Source: Compostibacillus humi (GTDB lineage: Bacteria > Bacillota > Bacilli > Bacillales > Amphibacillaceae). From it: DNA of 64,000 nucleotides. The notes under the pieces were generated by a model. That model saw only the letters and a program-made list of their open reading frames with translations. It was not told the DNA's origin and did no database searches. The stretch spans positions 1 through 64,000 of the forward strand of contig NZ_BMEV01000006.1 of the NCBI RefSeq assembly GCF_014637175.1, given 5' to 3'. This document shows, in pieces, positions 8,074 through 16,330 of the stretch. Numbering within the stretch: position 1 is the first letter of the stretch; each line of letters opens with the position of its first letter. The position numbers were made by a program, and so were the translations under genes.

Positions 8074-9345
8074 ATGAGTGTGAAAGTTGCAGTGTTTGGA
8101 CGTCAAGAAACGGTTTCAAAAATAGAAAATTTGCTGCACACTGAACGGGATACGGAGATCGTTCCCTTTGTTTATGAAAATGAATCTGAAACTGTCGAAT
8201 TATTTGAAAAGGCTTTCATGTGTGATTTCTATTTGTTCACCGAAAAAATTTCCTATCAATTTGTCAAAAAGAAAATAGAAAAAAAGAAGCTGCCAGCTGT
8301 TCAAGTGCCCTATGACGACCAGGTATTCCTTACATCTCTCTACCATCTAAAGGGAAAACAGGATGTTAAGCGAATTTCCGTTGACTATCACGATGAACAG
8401 ATCGTTCAAAGAGTATTGCAAGACGTAAACTTGCCAAAAAACCAATTTTTTATTTATGACTATGGATTAGAACTTGAGGTCAGCTTGGAATCCATCCTTT
8501 CACATCATCTTAAGCTATGGCAGGAAGGAAAAATAGATTATGTGCTAACCTCCGCTCCATCGGTGGAAAAGGAATTAAAGGCACAAAACATTCCGGTAAT
8601 CGCTATGACCATCCCGGCGATTAACCTTATGCAGACGATTGACGAATTGAAAACGAAGATTAAATTAAGCCAAAGTACGGGCGCACAAGTCGTTACAGGT
8701 TATATTGAACTGGAGCAAACCGGAAAGAAAAACGAGGAACTGGAAAGCAAAATGGAAAAATTGTCAGAAATATTAACAGAATTTTGCAAAAAAACTGATG
8801 CTGCCTTTTTCCCGACAGCATCGAATCAATATGTTTTATTTGGCACGAAAGCGGTCATTAAACATCTGACAAATCATTACCGTGATTATCCGCTCCTCCG
8901 GGAAATTAAAGCAACATTGGAATGTCCTGTAAATATCGGCTACGGATTAGGATTAACGGCAAAACAGTCGGAAGTTCATGCCAAGCTAGCTTTGGCAGCA
9001 TGCAAAGAATCCGGCAGCGGACATTGCTTTATCATCAATGAACGCCAGGAAAAGATAGGTCCAATCGGAGTGAAGAAGGAATTTGACGCATCGAAACTCT
9101 ATCAGGATCTCATTCATAAAGCCCGGCTGAATAATGAACTGTCCTATAATTTTATCGATTTTATCCGTTCCCGAAACAACGAACCGTTCTCTTCCAATGA
9201 TATCGCCAAATTCTATAACGTGACAAAACGAAGTGCAGAACGGACGGTTAACAAGTTACTATCCGGCAATGTCATTAAAGTTTCCGGAGAAGAAAGACCT
9301 TATCAAAAAGGCCGGCCAAGGAAATTATTTACGTTGAACCAGTAA
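8074..9345 (+). CDS. Putative multidomain transcriptional regulator (PrpR_N-like / degenerate cyclase-like / winged helix)
   Basis: A 423-residue soluble protein I cannot name. The N-terminal half ends in a stretch (HHLKLWQEGKIDYVLTSAPS, then IPVIAM and NLMQTIDELKTK) resembling the PrpR_N sensor domain. Residues about 205-335 look like a nucleotide-cyclase/GGDEF fold: a QVVTGYIELE strand, an FGTKA turn where GGDEF would be, and NIGYGLGLTAKQSEVHAKLA. The signature residues are missing, so catalysis is unlikely. The C-terminus is a winged helix (FYNVTKRSAERTVNKLLS) with a basic RPRK tail. A Shine-Dalgarno (AAAGGAG) lies 13 nt before the ATG. Its place between two opp operons suggests it controls peptide uptake; that is inference. 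Confidence 0.6.
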   Translation: MSVKVAVFGRQETVSKIENLLHTERDTEIVPFVYENESETVELFEKAFMCDFYLFTEKISYQFVKKKIEKKKLPAVQVPYDDQVFLTSLYHLKGKQDVKRISVDYHDEQIVQRVLQDVNLPKNQFFIYDYGLELEVSLESILSHHLKLWQEGKIDYVLTSAPSVEKELKAQNIPVIAMTIPAINLMQTIDELKTKIKLSQSTGAQVVTGYIELEQTGKKNEELESKMEKLSEILTEFCKKTDAAFFPTASNQYVLFGTKAVIKHLTNHYRDYPLLREIKATLECPVNIGYGLGLTAKQSEVHAKLALAACKESGSGHCFIINERQEKIGPIGVKKEFDASKLYQDLIHKARLNNELSYNFIDFIRSRNNEPFSSNDIAKFYNVTKRSAERTVNKLLSGNVIKVSGEERPYQKGRPRKLFTLNQ

Positions 9346-9359
9346 GGCAAAACCAAATA

Positions 9360-9413
9360 GCCTTCTTGTCATTAGATGGAGTTTTTGAGTCTGATTACAA
9401 GAAGGCATTTTTT
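9360..9413 (+). terminator. Rho-independent terminator after the regulator gene
   Basis: A perfect 10-bp stem (GCCTTCTTGT / ACAAGAAGGC, loop of 27) is followed by ATTTTTTAT. Confidence 0.75.
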
Positions 9414-9597
9414 ATATCCTTTGGTTCGCTTCTTAACTTGCTCTTGCCATTTAACTAAATTTCATTAGTAGAATTTTACTAGGCTGAAAAATCTATTAAA
9501 ATATTTTGTTCCCAAACTTTGGTATATTTGAAAAAATAGGCGGCGATTACTTATTGGAATAAATGAAATAACACTAATCCAATTAATTTTCCAAAAA

Positions 9598-9632
9598 AAA
9601 TTAATGAAAATTTTCTAAATAGGTTGTATAAT
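9598..9632 (+). promoter_or_regulatory. oppA2 promoter with weak CodY-like box
   Basis: A clear -10 TATAAT (9627-9632) has no good -35 at 17 bp (ATGAAA at 9604-9609). AAATTAATGAAAATT (9598-9612) matches the CodY box at 12 of 15 bases and covers the -35 region. The rest of 9414-9597 is AT-rich with nothing recognised. Confidence 0.45.
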
Positions 9633-9641
9633 AGGAAACAG

Positions 9642-9665
9642 ATTCAAGATTGCGATATCTTGAAT
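9642..9665 (+). promoter_or_regulatory. 5'-terminal stem-loop of the oppA2 leader
   Basis: A perfect 9-bp inverted repeat (ATTCAAGAT / ATCTTGAAT, loop of 6) begins within a few bases of the predicted transcription start (about 9639). There is no T tract, so it is not a terminator. A 5' stem-loop of this kind can protect mRNA from decay. Confidence 0.5.
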
Positions 9666-9698
9666 TAAAAAAGAACAATAATAGGAGGGTCTACACAG

Positions 9699-11393
9699 AT
9701 GAGACAAAAGAAGTGGTTTTTACTGCTTGTTCTTGTTTTGTCGCTCAGCTTAATTCTAGCTGCATGTAGCGGCGGTAGTGACGATGCAGACAGCGACGAC
9801 TCAGGAACGGAACAAAGTGAAGGAGATACTAGCAGCGAGTCCGGTTCAGACGAAGGCGCTGAAGAGTCTGGGGACGCAGAGCAAGTATTGAACGTTAACA
9901 TTCGTACCGAACCACCTTCACTGCACCCTGGTCTGGCTACAGATACAACTTCAGGAGCTGTGCTTAACCAAGTATTCGAAGGGTTAATGCGCATTAACCA
10001 GGAAGGTGTTGCAGAGCCAGCAATGGCGGCAAGTGAGCCTGAAATTTCAGACGACTTGCTGACATATACGTTTACGATTCGTGATGATGCTGTTTGGTCT
10101 AACGGAGACCCAGTTACTGCCCACGACTTTGAATATGCATGGAAATGGGTATTAGACCCTGAAAATGCAGATACAGACTACGCATACCAGCTCTATGTCA
10201 TTAAAGGAGCCCAAGATGCGAAGGAAAATGGCGGTTCTTTAGATGACGTCGGAGTGAAAGCGCTTGACGACAAAACTTTAGAAGTTACTTTGGAACAGCC
10301 AACACCATACTTCTTAGATTTAACAGCATTCTACACTTATTATCCTGTGAACAAAAACGTTGCTGAAGCTAATCCAGAATGGGCACTTGAAGCCGGCGAG
10401 GATTACGTAACAAACGGACCATTCTTGCTGGATACTTGGGAGCATAAAAATAAAGTCGTACTTACGAAAAACCCTGATTACTGGGATGCAGATACTGTAA
10501 AACTAGAAACAATCAACATGTTTATGGTTGATGATGAAAATACTGCTTTGGAAATGTTTAACGCTGGTGAACTCGATTGGGTTGGATCACCAACTGACTC
10601 TGTTCCATTAGCAGCAATTCCTTCCTTGAAAGATGAAGGAAAACTTAATATTTCTCCTCTTGCTGGTGTATACTACTATGCATTTAACACAGAAGCAGAG
10701 CCATTTAATAATGAAAATATCCGTAAAGCATTTGCTTTAGCTATTAACCGTCAAGGTATTATTGAAAACATTACAAAAGGTGAACAACAGCCTGCAATGG
10801 CGTTAGTACCGCCTTCAATTTGGGAAGAAAATAACGAAGGATACTTTGCAGATAATGATGTAGAAAAAGCGAAAGAATACTTAGAAAAAGGATTGGAAGA
10901 ACTTGGATTAGATTCCTTGCCAACAATCCAGCTATCTTATAACACTAGTGAAGCACATGCAGTTATCGCACAAGCTGTTCAAGACATGTGGAACCAAAAC
11001 CTTGGTGTAGAAGTAGAGCTTAATAACGAAGAATGGAACGTATACCTGGATACAATGGGTGCAGGCAACTTCCAAGTTGGACGGATGGGCTGGCTAGCAG
11101 ACTTTAACGACGCCATCAACTTCCTCGAAATCTTTGAGTCTGTTGGCGGAAACAACTACACCAACTGGGAAGATGCTGAGTATCAAGAATTGTTGGTACA
11201 ATCCAGAACAGAAACTGACCCAGAAGCACGTAAAGAAATCTTAAGAGAAGCAGAGGCAATCTTTATGGATGCGATGCCAATTGCACCAATTTACTTCTAT
11301 ACAAACGTATGGACTGCTAAAGACTACGTGAAAAACATTGAAGTATCCGGACTTGGTGACGTTCAGTACAAGTGGGGATACATTGAAAAGTAA
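9699..11393 (+). CDS. oppA: Oligopeptide-binding lipoprotein OppA (system 2)
   Basis: A family-5 extracellular peptide-binding lipoprotein of 564 residues. The signal peptide ends in LILAAC, followed by an unusually long acidic Ser/Asp/Glu/Gly linker of about 40 residues. The mature part has LTYTFTIRDDAVWSNGDPVT and a MGWLADFNDAINFLEIF pocket segment. It is related to OppA of system 1 but clearly diverged. AGGAGG lies about 12 nt before the ATG. It is the first gene of oppABCDF-2, separated from oppB2 by an atypically long 426-bp spacer. Confidence 0.92.
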   Translation: MRQKKWFLLLVLVLSLSLILAACSGGSDDADSDDSGTEQSEGDTSSESGSDEGAEESGDAEQVLNVNIRTEPPSLHPGLATDTTSGAVLNQVFEGLMRINQEGVAEPAMAASEPEISDDLLTYTFTIRDDAVWSNGDPVTAHDFEYAWKWVLDPENADTDYAYQLYVIKGAQDAKENGGSLDDVGVKALDDKTLEVTLEQPTPYFLDLTAFYTYYPVNKNVAEANPEWALEAGEDYVTNGPFLLDTWEHKNKVVLTKNPDYWDADTVKLETINMFMVDDENTALEMFNAGELDWVGSPTDSVPLAAIPSLKDEGKLNISPLAGVYYYAFNTEAEPFNNENIRKAFALAINRQGIIENITKGEQQPAMALVPPSIWEENNEGYFADNDVEKAKEYLEKGLEELGLDSLPTIQLSYNTSEAHAVIAQAVQDMWNQNLGVEVELNNEEWNVYLDTMGAGNFQVGRMGWLADFNDAINFLEIFESVGGNNYTNWEDAEYQELLVQSRTETDPEARKEILREAEAIFMDAMPIAPIYFYTNVWTAKDYVKNIEVSGLGDVQYKWGYIEK

Positions 11394-11419
11394 TAGATAG
11401 ATAGCAAGCTGAAGTGAAT

Positions 11420-11459
11420 CCAAAATAAGGAAACATTTCTTTATGTTTCCTTATTTTGG
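11420..11459 (+). terminator. oppA2 3' stem-loop
   Basis: A perfect 17-bp stem (left arm 11420-11436, right arm 11443-11459) with a 6-nt loop follows the oppA2 stop. It has no poly-T tail, so it probably stabilises the oppA2 mRNA 3' end more than it terminates. Confidence 0.7.
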
Positions 11460-11819
11460 TTCATTGCTTGAATATCTTTTCCTAGTTTCAGAGAAAAATA
11501 GACACAAATATGTTTTACCCATAACGAAACAGTGAACACCTTCCCAGAAATACAGACATCAGTATTTCTAGTTAGATAGACTAAAGTTTATTATTTTTCC
11601 TTAACGAGGAATTGCAGGGGTGGCTTGTTTCACCTCTTTTTTTACGTTTTTGAAGGGGTTCATACAAACAACAGCAGGGTGACTAGTTTTGCCTATCCCC
11701 AAAGCGGTAATGAAGATAATGCGGGGATGCAAGACCGGCACAACCCAATCAGGAAAATTTCATGCGGGAAGGACGCCCCCTCCCCTGAATGTAGCTTCAC
11801 ATTATTGGAGGTGTGTAAA
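11460..11819 (+). other. Long oppA2-oppB2 spacer, unidentified leader
   Basis: This spacer holds an 8-bp stem (AGAAATAC / GTATTTCT near 11546-11570), the terminator at 11616-11643 and a GC-richer stretch from 11650 to 11800. That stretch has a possible ATCCCC / GGGGAT pairing and a run of C residues near 11775. The frame is open here upstream of oppB2, but the translation resembles nothing I know. It may be a regulated leader or the remains of an insertion. Confidence 0.4.
11616..11643 (+). terminator. Terminator or attenuator ahead of oppB2
   Basis: A 7-bp stem with one G-U pair (AGGGGTG / CACCTCT, loop GCTTGTTT) is followed directly by six further T residues. It lies about 180 nt before oppB2 and would stop most read-through from oppA2. 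Confidence 0.6.
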
Positions 11820-12755
11820 TTGGCAAAGTATTTATTAAAAAGAATTGCCTATATCTTTTTGTCGCTTTTCTTAATCATTACAGTCACATTCTTTTTAATG
11901 CAAATTGCTCCAGGAAGTCCATTTGCCTCGGAGCGGAAAATGACTCCTGCCTTGGAAAAGCAAATGGAAGAAGCATATGGGTTAAACGATCCGATTCATG
12001 AACAATACCTCGACTATCTTGTAAACGCTTTAACGTTTGATTTTGGCCCATCGTTTAAATATGTCGGACAAGATGTCATGGATATTATTTTGAGAGGGTT
12101 CCCGTATTCCCTTGTATTGGGGCTTGAGGCGCTATTTATCGCTACCGGCTTTGGAATATTATTCGGCGTTTTCGCTGCGCTGAAACATAATAAATTCGGC
12201 GACTATGCTGCAATGGTTATTGCCGTTTTGGGCATTTCCGTACCAAGCTTTATTATGGCGACAATCTTACAATATATTTTTGCCATTAAGCTAAATATGT
12301 TCTCCGTTGCCAGAATGGAGTCTTTTGCAGATACGATACTGCCTGCATTAGCATTGGCGACAACCCCTCTTGCCTTTATCGCCCGGTTAATGCGTTCCAG
12401 CATGCTGGATGTATTAAACTCGGATTACATTAAAACGGCAAAATCAAAAGGGATGAGCCAGCGAATCGTTACGTATAAACACGGGTTAAGAAACGCGCTG
12501 CTCCCGGTTATTTCTTATATGGGCCCATTGGTTGCGTCAATTTTAACCGGAAGCTTCGTTATCGAGAAAATTTTCGGTATACCAGGGCTTGGCAGTGAAT
12601 TCGTAACGAGCATTACAAACCGGGACTATACCGTCATTATGGGAACTACTGTGTTTTTTAGTGTAATTCTCCTATTCTGCGTGTTGCTCGTCGATATCAT
12701 ATACGGAATCGTTGATCCGAGAATTAAGTTGGATGCAAAAGGCGGTGAGAAATAA
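11820..12755 (+). CDS. oppB: Oligopeptide ABC transporter permease OppB (system 2)
   Basis: Six-helix permease of 311 residues starting [20 protein letters not shown]. It has APGSPF after helix 1, the EAA loop ([27 protein letters not shown]) and [10 protein letters not shown] near the end. The start is TTG 11820, chosen because GGAGGTG lies 6 nt upstream and homologues begin here. The open frame extends 65 codons further with no family similarity. Its stop overlaps the oppC2 ATG by one base (TAATG). Confidence 0.9.
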   Translation: MAKYLLKRIAYIFLSLFLIITVTFFLMQIAPGSPFASERKMTPALEKQMEEAYGLNDPIHEQYLDYLVNALTFDFGPSFKYVGQDVMDIILRGFPYSLVLGLEALFIATGFGILFGVFAALKHNKFGDYAAMVIAVLGISVPSFIMATILQYIFAIKLNMFSVARMESFADTILPALALATTPLAFIARLMRSSMLDVLNSDYIKTAKSKGMSQRIVTYKHGLRNALLPVISYMGPLVASILTGSFVIEKIFGIPGLGSEFVTSITNRDYTVIMGTTVFFSVILLFCVLLVDIIYGIVDPRIKLDAKGGEK

Positions 12756-13678
12756 TGGAAAAATTGCAGCTATCGAATGAAGATTTTCAGCCACTACATA
12801 TCGACCAGACAGAATCGGAAAAAATCGCCGGAGAAAGTACTTCCTATTGGAAGGATGCTTGGAGAAGATTCCGCAAAAATAAACTTGCCATAGCGGGAAT
12901 CGTCATACTATTGCTTTTAGGATTTATGGCGATTTTCGGGGAGTCGATTTCCGGACATAACTACCGGGATACCGACTTGATGTCTACGAACCTGGAGCCC
13001 AGCTCTGAACATTGGTTTGGAACCGATAATTTAGGCCGTGATATTTTTGCAAGAACGTGGGACGGCGCCAAAATATCCTTATTTATCGGATTAATGGCTG
13101 CATTTTTAGACCTGATTATCGGGGTAATCTGGGGAGCCATCGCCGGTTACTTTGGCGGTAAAGTGGACGAGTATATGATGCGGATTGCGGATATTTTGTA
13201 CGGACTTCCGTATCTCTTAGTCGTTATTTTGCTCATGGTTGTGATGGGTCAGGGAATTTGGACGATGATTATCGCCATGGTCATCACCGGATGGATTAAC
13301 ATGGCAAGGATTGTCCGCGGCCAAGTGCTGCAGCTTCGTTCGGAAGAATACGTGCTCGCCTCCCGCTCTCTCGGCGCAAGCAATATGCGGCTGTTATTCA
13401 AGCATCTCATTCCAAACACACTCGGACCGATCCTTGTTACATTAACATTAACAGTACCAAACGCCATCTTTACGGAAGCATTCTTAAGTTTCCTCGGGCT
13501 CGGTGTTCCAGCGCCACACTCAAGCTGGGGTGTTATGACGAGTGAAGCGCTTAGCGCATTGAAGCATTATCCGTATCAATTATTCTTTCCAGCGTTCTTC
13601 ATTTGTTTAACGATGCTAGCATTTAACGTAATCGGTGACGGACTAAGAGACGCACTCGATCCAAAAGAACGTAAATAA
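12755..13678 (+). CDS. oppC: Oligopeptide ABC transporter permease OppC (system 2)
   Basis: A 307-residue permease with a cytoplasmic N-terminus, first helix LAIAGIVILLLLGFMAIFG, the HWFGTDNLGRDIFARTWDGA motif and five more helices with the EAA loop (EYVLASRSLGASNMRLLFKH). It lacks the long extracytoplasmic insert of OppC-1. It ends DGLRDALDPKERK, as is usual for OppC/DppC. It is translationally coupled to oppB2. Confidence 0.92.
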   Translation: MEKLQLSNEDFQPLHIDQTESEKIAGESTSYWKDAWRRFRKNKLAIAGIVILLLLGFMAIFGESISGHNYRDTDLMSTNLEPSSEHWFGTDNLGRDIFARTWDGAKISLFIGLMAAFLDLIIGVIWGAIAGYFGGKVDEYMMRIADILYGLPYLLVVILLMVVMGQGIWTMIIAMVITGWINMARIVRGQVLQLRSEEYVLASRSLGASNMRLLFKHLIPNTLGPILVTLTLTVPNAIFTEAFLSFLGLGVPAPHSSWGVMTSEALSALKHYPYQLFFPAFFICLTMLAFNVIGDGLRDALDPKERK

Positions 13679-13694
13679 GGGGGAAAGAAGAAAA

Positions 13695-14723
13695 ATGAAA
13701 AAAATCCTAAGTGTGAAAAACCTTTCTGTATCCTTTGAAACGTATAAAGCGGAAGTAAAAGCTGTCCGTGACGTATCCTTCGATTTGCATGAAAAAGAAA
13801 CCCTTGCCATTGTCGGCGAATCCGGTTCTGGAAAAAGCGTCACCGCCCAGTCCGTTATGCGTCTTGTTCCAATGCCGCCAGGGAAATTCGTCGGAGGTTC
13901 CATCATCTTTGATGGTGAAGAGCTCATTGATAAATCAGAAAAACAAATGGAAAGCATTCGCGGAAAAGAAATCGGGATGATTTTCCAAGATCCAATGACC
14001 TCTCTTAACCCGACGATGACCATCGGCAAGCAAATTGCAGAAGGGCTCATTAAGCACCAAAATATGTCGAAAAAAGATGCCCATGCCCGCGGAATCGAGT
14101 TATTAAAACAAGTAGGAATACCAAATCCGGAAAAACGGATTAACCAGTACCCGCATGAGTTTTCCGGTGGGATGCGCCAGCGGGCGATGATTGCGATTGC
14201 TTTGGCATGTAATCCAAAGATATTGATTGCGGACGAACCGACGACCGCGCTGGACGTAACGATTCAGGCGCAAATATTAGACTTGATGAAACAATTGCAG
14301 GAAGAAACGGGCACAGCGATTATCCTGATTACCCATGACCTTGGCGTCGTTGCCAATTCCGCCCACCGGGTTGCCGTCATGTATGGCGGGAAAATCGTTG
14401 AAACCGGGTCCGTAGAAGAGATTTTCTATAATCCGAAACATCCGTATACGTGGGGACTGCTCGGCTCCATGCCAAAGCTGGATCAGCATGACGAGAAATT
14501 AAAAGCAATCCCGGGTTCACCGCCGGATTTGGCTGACCCTCCAAAGGGATGTCCGTTTGCTGCTCGCTGCCCATTTGCAATGAAAGTGTGCGGAGAGCAT
14601 ATGCCGGAGCATTATGAGCTTTCGGATACGCAAAAAACCGCTTGCTGGCTATTGCATGAAGGGGCACCGAAAGTAGAACCACCAGAATTTGTCAATGTAG
14701 GAGGTTCAAAGGTCAATGGTTAA
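13695..14723 (+). CDS. oppD: Oligopeptide ABC transporter ATP-binding protein OppD (system 2)
   Basis: Importer ATPase of 342 residues. Walker A (GESGSGKS) is at 41-48, followed by signature SGGMRQR and Walker B with DEPTTALD. The C-terminal domain keeps all four cysteines (286, 292, 299, 317) with the 6-7-18 spacing of OppD/DppD proteins that carry a [4Fe-4S] cluster. That makes it App/Dpp-like in contrast to OppD-1. GGGGGAAAG lies just before the ATG. It overlaps oppF2 by 8 bp. Confidence 0.92.
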   Translation: MKKILSVKNLSVSFETYKAEVKAVRDVSFDLHEKETLAIVGESGSGKSVTAQSVMRLVPMPPGKFVGGSIIFDGEELIDKSEKQMESIRGKEIGMIFQDPMTSLNPTMTIGKQIAEGLIKHQNMSKKDAHARGIELLKQVGIPNPEKRINQYPHEFSGGMRQRAMIAIALACNPKILIADEPTTALDVTIQAQILDLMKQLQEETGTAIILITHDLGVVANSAHRVAVMYGGKIVETGSVEEIFYNPKHPYTWGLLGSMPKLDQHDEKLKAIPGSPPDLADPPKGCPFAARCPFAMKVCGEHMPEHYELSDTQKTACWLLHEGAPKVEPPEFVNVGGSKVNG

Positions 14724-15696
14724 GACGAAAGAGAAACTGATCGAAATTAAAGACTTAAAAAGGTATTTTAAAATTGATCGTAAAAACATATTGAAAGCGG
14801 TAGACGGGCTCACCTTTGATATTTTTAAAGGCGAAACCTTTGGACTCGTCGGGGAATCCGGCTGCGGGAAATCTACTGCTGGACGAACCATTATGGGACT
14901 GTATCAGGCTACTGGCGGGGAAGTCGTCTTTAAAGGGGCTAGTGTCCATGAGAAAAAGTCGAAAAAGGAATTAAAAGAACTGACCCGGAGAATGCAAATG
15001 ATATTCCAGGACCCGTACGCGTCCCTTAACCCGAGAATGACGGTGAAGGATATTATTGCTGAAGGTATTGATATTCATGGCCTTGCCAAAACAAAAGAGG
15101 AGCGGGAAGAACGGGTTCTTGAATTGCTGGAAACGGTAGGTTTAAATGCTGACCACGGCAACCGTTATCCCCACGAATTTAGCGGCGGGCAGCGCCAGAG
15201 AATAGGAATTGCCCGGGCACTTGCCGTCAATCCGGATTTCATCGTTGCTGACGAGCCGATTTCTGCCCTGGACGTTTCTATTCAGGCGCAAGTAGTTAAC
15301 TTGTTGCAGGAACTGCAACACGAAAGAGGATTAACCTACCTCTTTATCGCCCATGACTTATCCATGGTAAAACATATAAGTGACCGGGTAGGCGTCATGT
15401 ATTTAGGAAATATGGTGGAGATTGCAACAAGCGAAGAATTATACGAAGATCCATTGCATCCGTATACGAAGGCATTGCTTAGCGCCATCCCGATTCCAGA
15501 TCCGCAGGTGGAACGCTCTCGTGAACGTATTATTTTGGAAGGTGACGTGCCAAGTCCAATCAACCCGCCGAGCGGCTGTCCATTCCGCACGAGATGCCCA
15601 ATGGCGATGGAAATCTGTTCCCAAGTAAAACCTGATTTCATCGAACATAAAAAAGACCATTGGGTTGCCTGTCATTTATTTGAAGGGAAAAATTAA
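14716..15696 (+). CDS. oppF: Oligopeptide ABC transporter ATP-binding protein OppF (system 2)
   Basis: Partner ATPase of OppD-2, 326 residues. Walker A is GESGCGKS, signature SGGQRQR and Walker [10 protein letters not shown]. Four cysteines (288, 294, 301, 319) in the C-terminal [12 protein letters not shown] segment match the cluster-binding pattern, unlike OppF-1. The start lies inside the end of oppD2, behind GGAGGTTCAAAGGTCA. It is the last gene of the operon, followed by a strong terminator. Confidence 0.92.
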   Translation: MVKTKEKLIEIKDLKRYFKIDRKNILKAVDGLTFDIFKGETFGLVGESGCGKSTAGRTIMGLYQATGGEVVFKGASVHEKKSKKELKELTRRMQMIFQDPYASLNPRMTVKDIIAEGIDIHGLAKTKEEREERVLELLETVGLNADHGNRYPHEFSGGQRQRIGIARALAVNPDFIVADEPISALDVSIQAQVVNLLQELQHERGLTYLFIAHDLSMVKHISDRVGVMYLGNMVEIATSEELYEDPLHPYTKALLSAIPIPDPQVERSRERIILEGDVPSPINPPSGCPFRTRCPMAMEICSQVKPDFIEHKKDHWVACHLFEGKN

Positions 15697-15710
15697 TCCT
15701 CATTTGTCAC

Positions 15711-15762
15711 AAAAAGGGGGCTATTCTTCGAAGAGTACGAACGAAGAATAAACCCCTTTTAT
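15711..15762 (+). terminator. Terminator of oppABCDF-2
   Basis: A two-part stem (AAAAGGGG / CCCCTTTT and TATTCTTCG / CGAAGAATA) around an 11-nt loop, ending in a T run. Confidence 0.8.
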
Positions 15763-15801
15763 TTATGTTTTAGATACAGAGCCGCTATTCTTATTGCCGT
15801 T

Positions 15802-16217
15802 ATCTATGAACCAATTGAAGTCCTATTTTCAGCAATATCTGTCATAAGACGGCCTCTATAAACACTTTTAATGCATTTTTTCCAATCTAATGGTCATTAG
15901 AAGCCGCCTATGAGCACTTTAATAGCAATTTTCCATCTCAAATGGGTATTAGAAGACCTCTATAAGCATTTTTAAAGCGTTTTTCCAGTTCAAAAGGGCT
16001 TTAGAGGGGCCCTATAACCACTTTTAATGCTTTTTTTCCATTCTAATGGTCATTAGAACACCTCTATAAGCACTTTTAAAGCAATTTTCCAGTTCAAATG
16101 GTCATTAGACAGGCTCTATAAACATTTTTAAGTGTTTTTCCCATACAAACGGACATTAGAAGCCCGCTATAAGCCCTTTGAAAATAATTTTCCCGCTCTA
16201 TCGGTCATTAGAAGCTG
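15802..16217. repeat. 52-bp tandem repeat array, seven clear copies plus one degenerate
   Basis: Copies begin at 15854, 15906, 15958, 16010, 16062, 16114 and 16165, with a weaker one at 15802. All units are 52 bp except one of 51. Each unit starts like CTCTATAAGCACTTTTAAAG, passes through an ATTTTCC block and ends in a GGTCATTAGAAG-like block. Copies 1 and 4 contain the palindrome TCTAATGGTCATTAGA. The unit is not a multiple of 3, and no protein is plausible. It lies between the convergent oppF2 and SNF2 genes. The copies are diverged, yet the period is kept. Outside it, 15763-15801 and 16218-16330 hold nothing recognised. Confidence 0.88.
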
Positions 16218-16330
16218 TCCATGGAACAAAAAGGACAAATTTTATAAAACTCTCAGCACGATTTCCCATTTTAACACTGCCTGCTATTTTGGACGCCAAC
16301 GAAAGAGCATCGAGCATGAATCTTCTCTAT

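Noticed and set aside
11600-11650. T-box riboswitch upstream of oppB2
   Set aside because: AGGGGTGG resembles the T-box core but the ACC/GCG partner and the specifier stem are missing; it is better read as a simple terminator.
11625-11819. N-terminal extension of oppB2
   Set aside because: It has no similarity to OppB, overlaps a terminator and is preceded by no ribosome site; a strong site lies before TTG 11820.
15802-16217. CRISPR array
   Set aside because: Units are contiguous 52-bp copies with no unique spacers and no identical repeat; they diverge throughout, and no cas genes are near.
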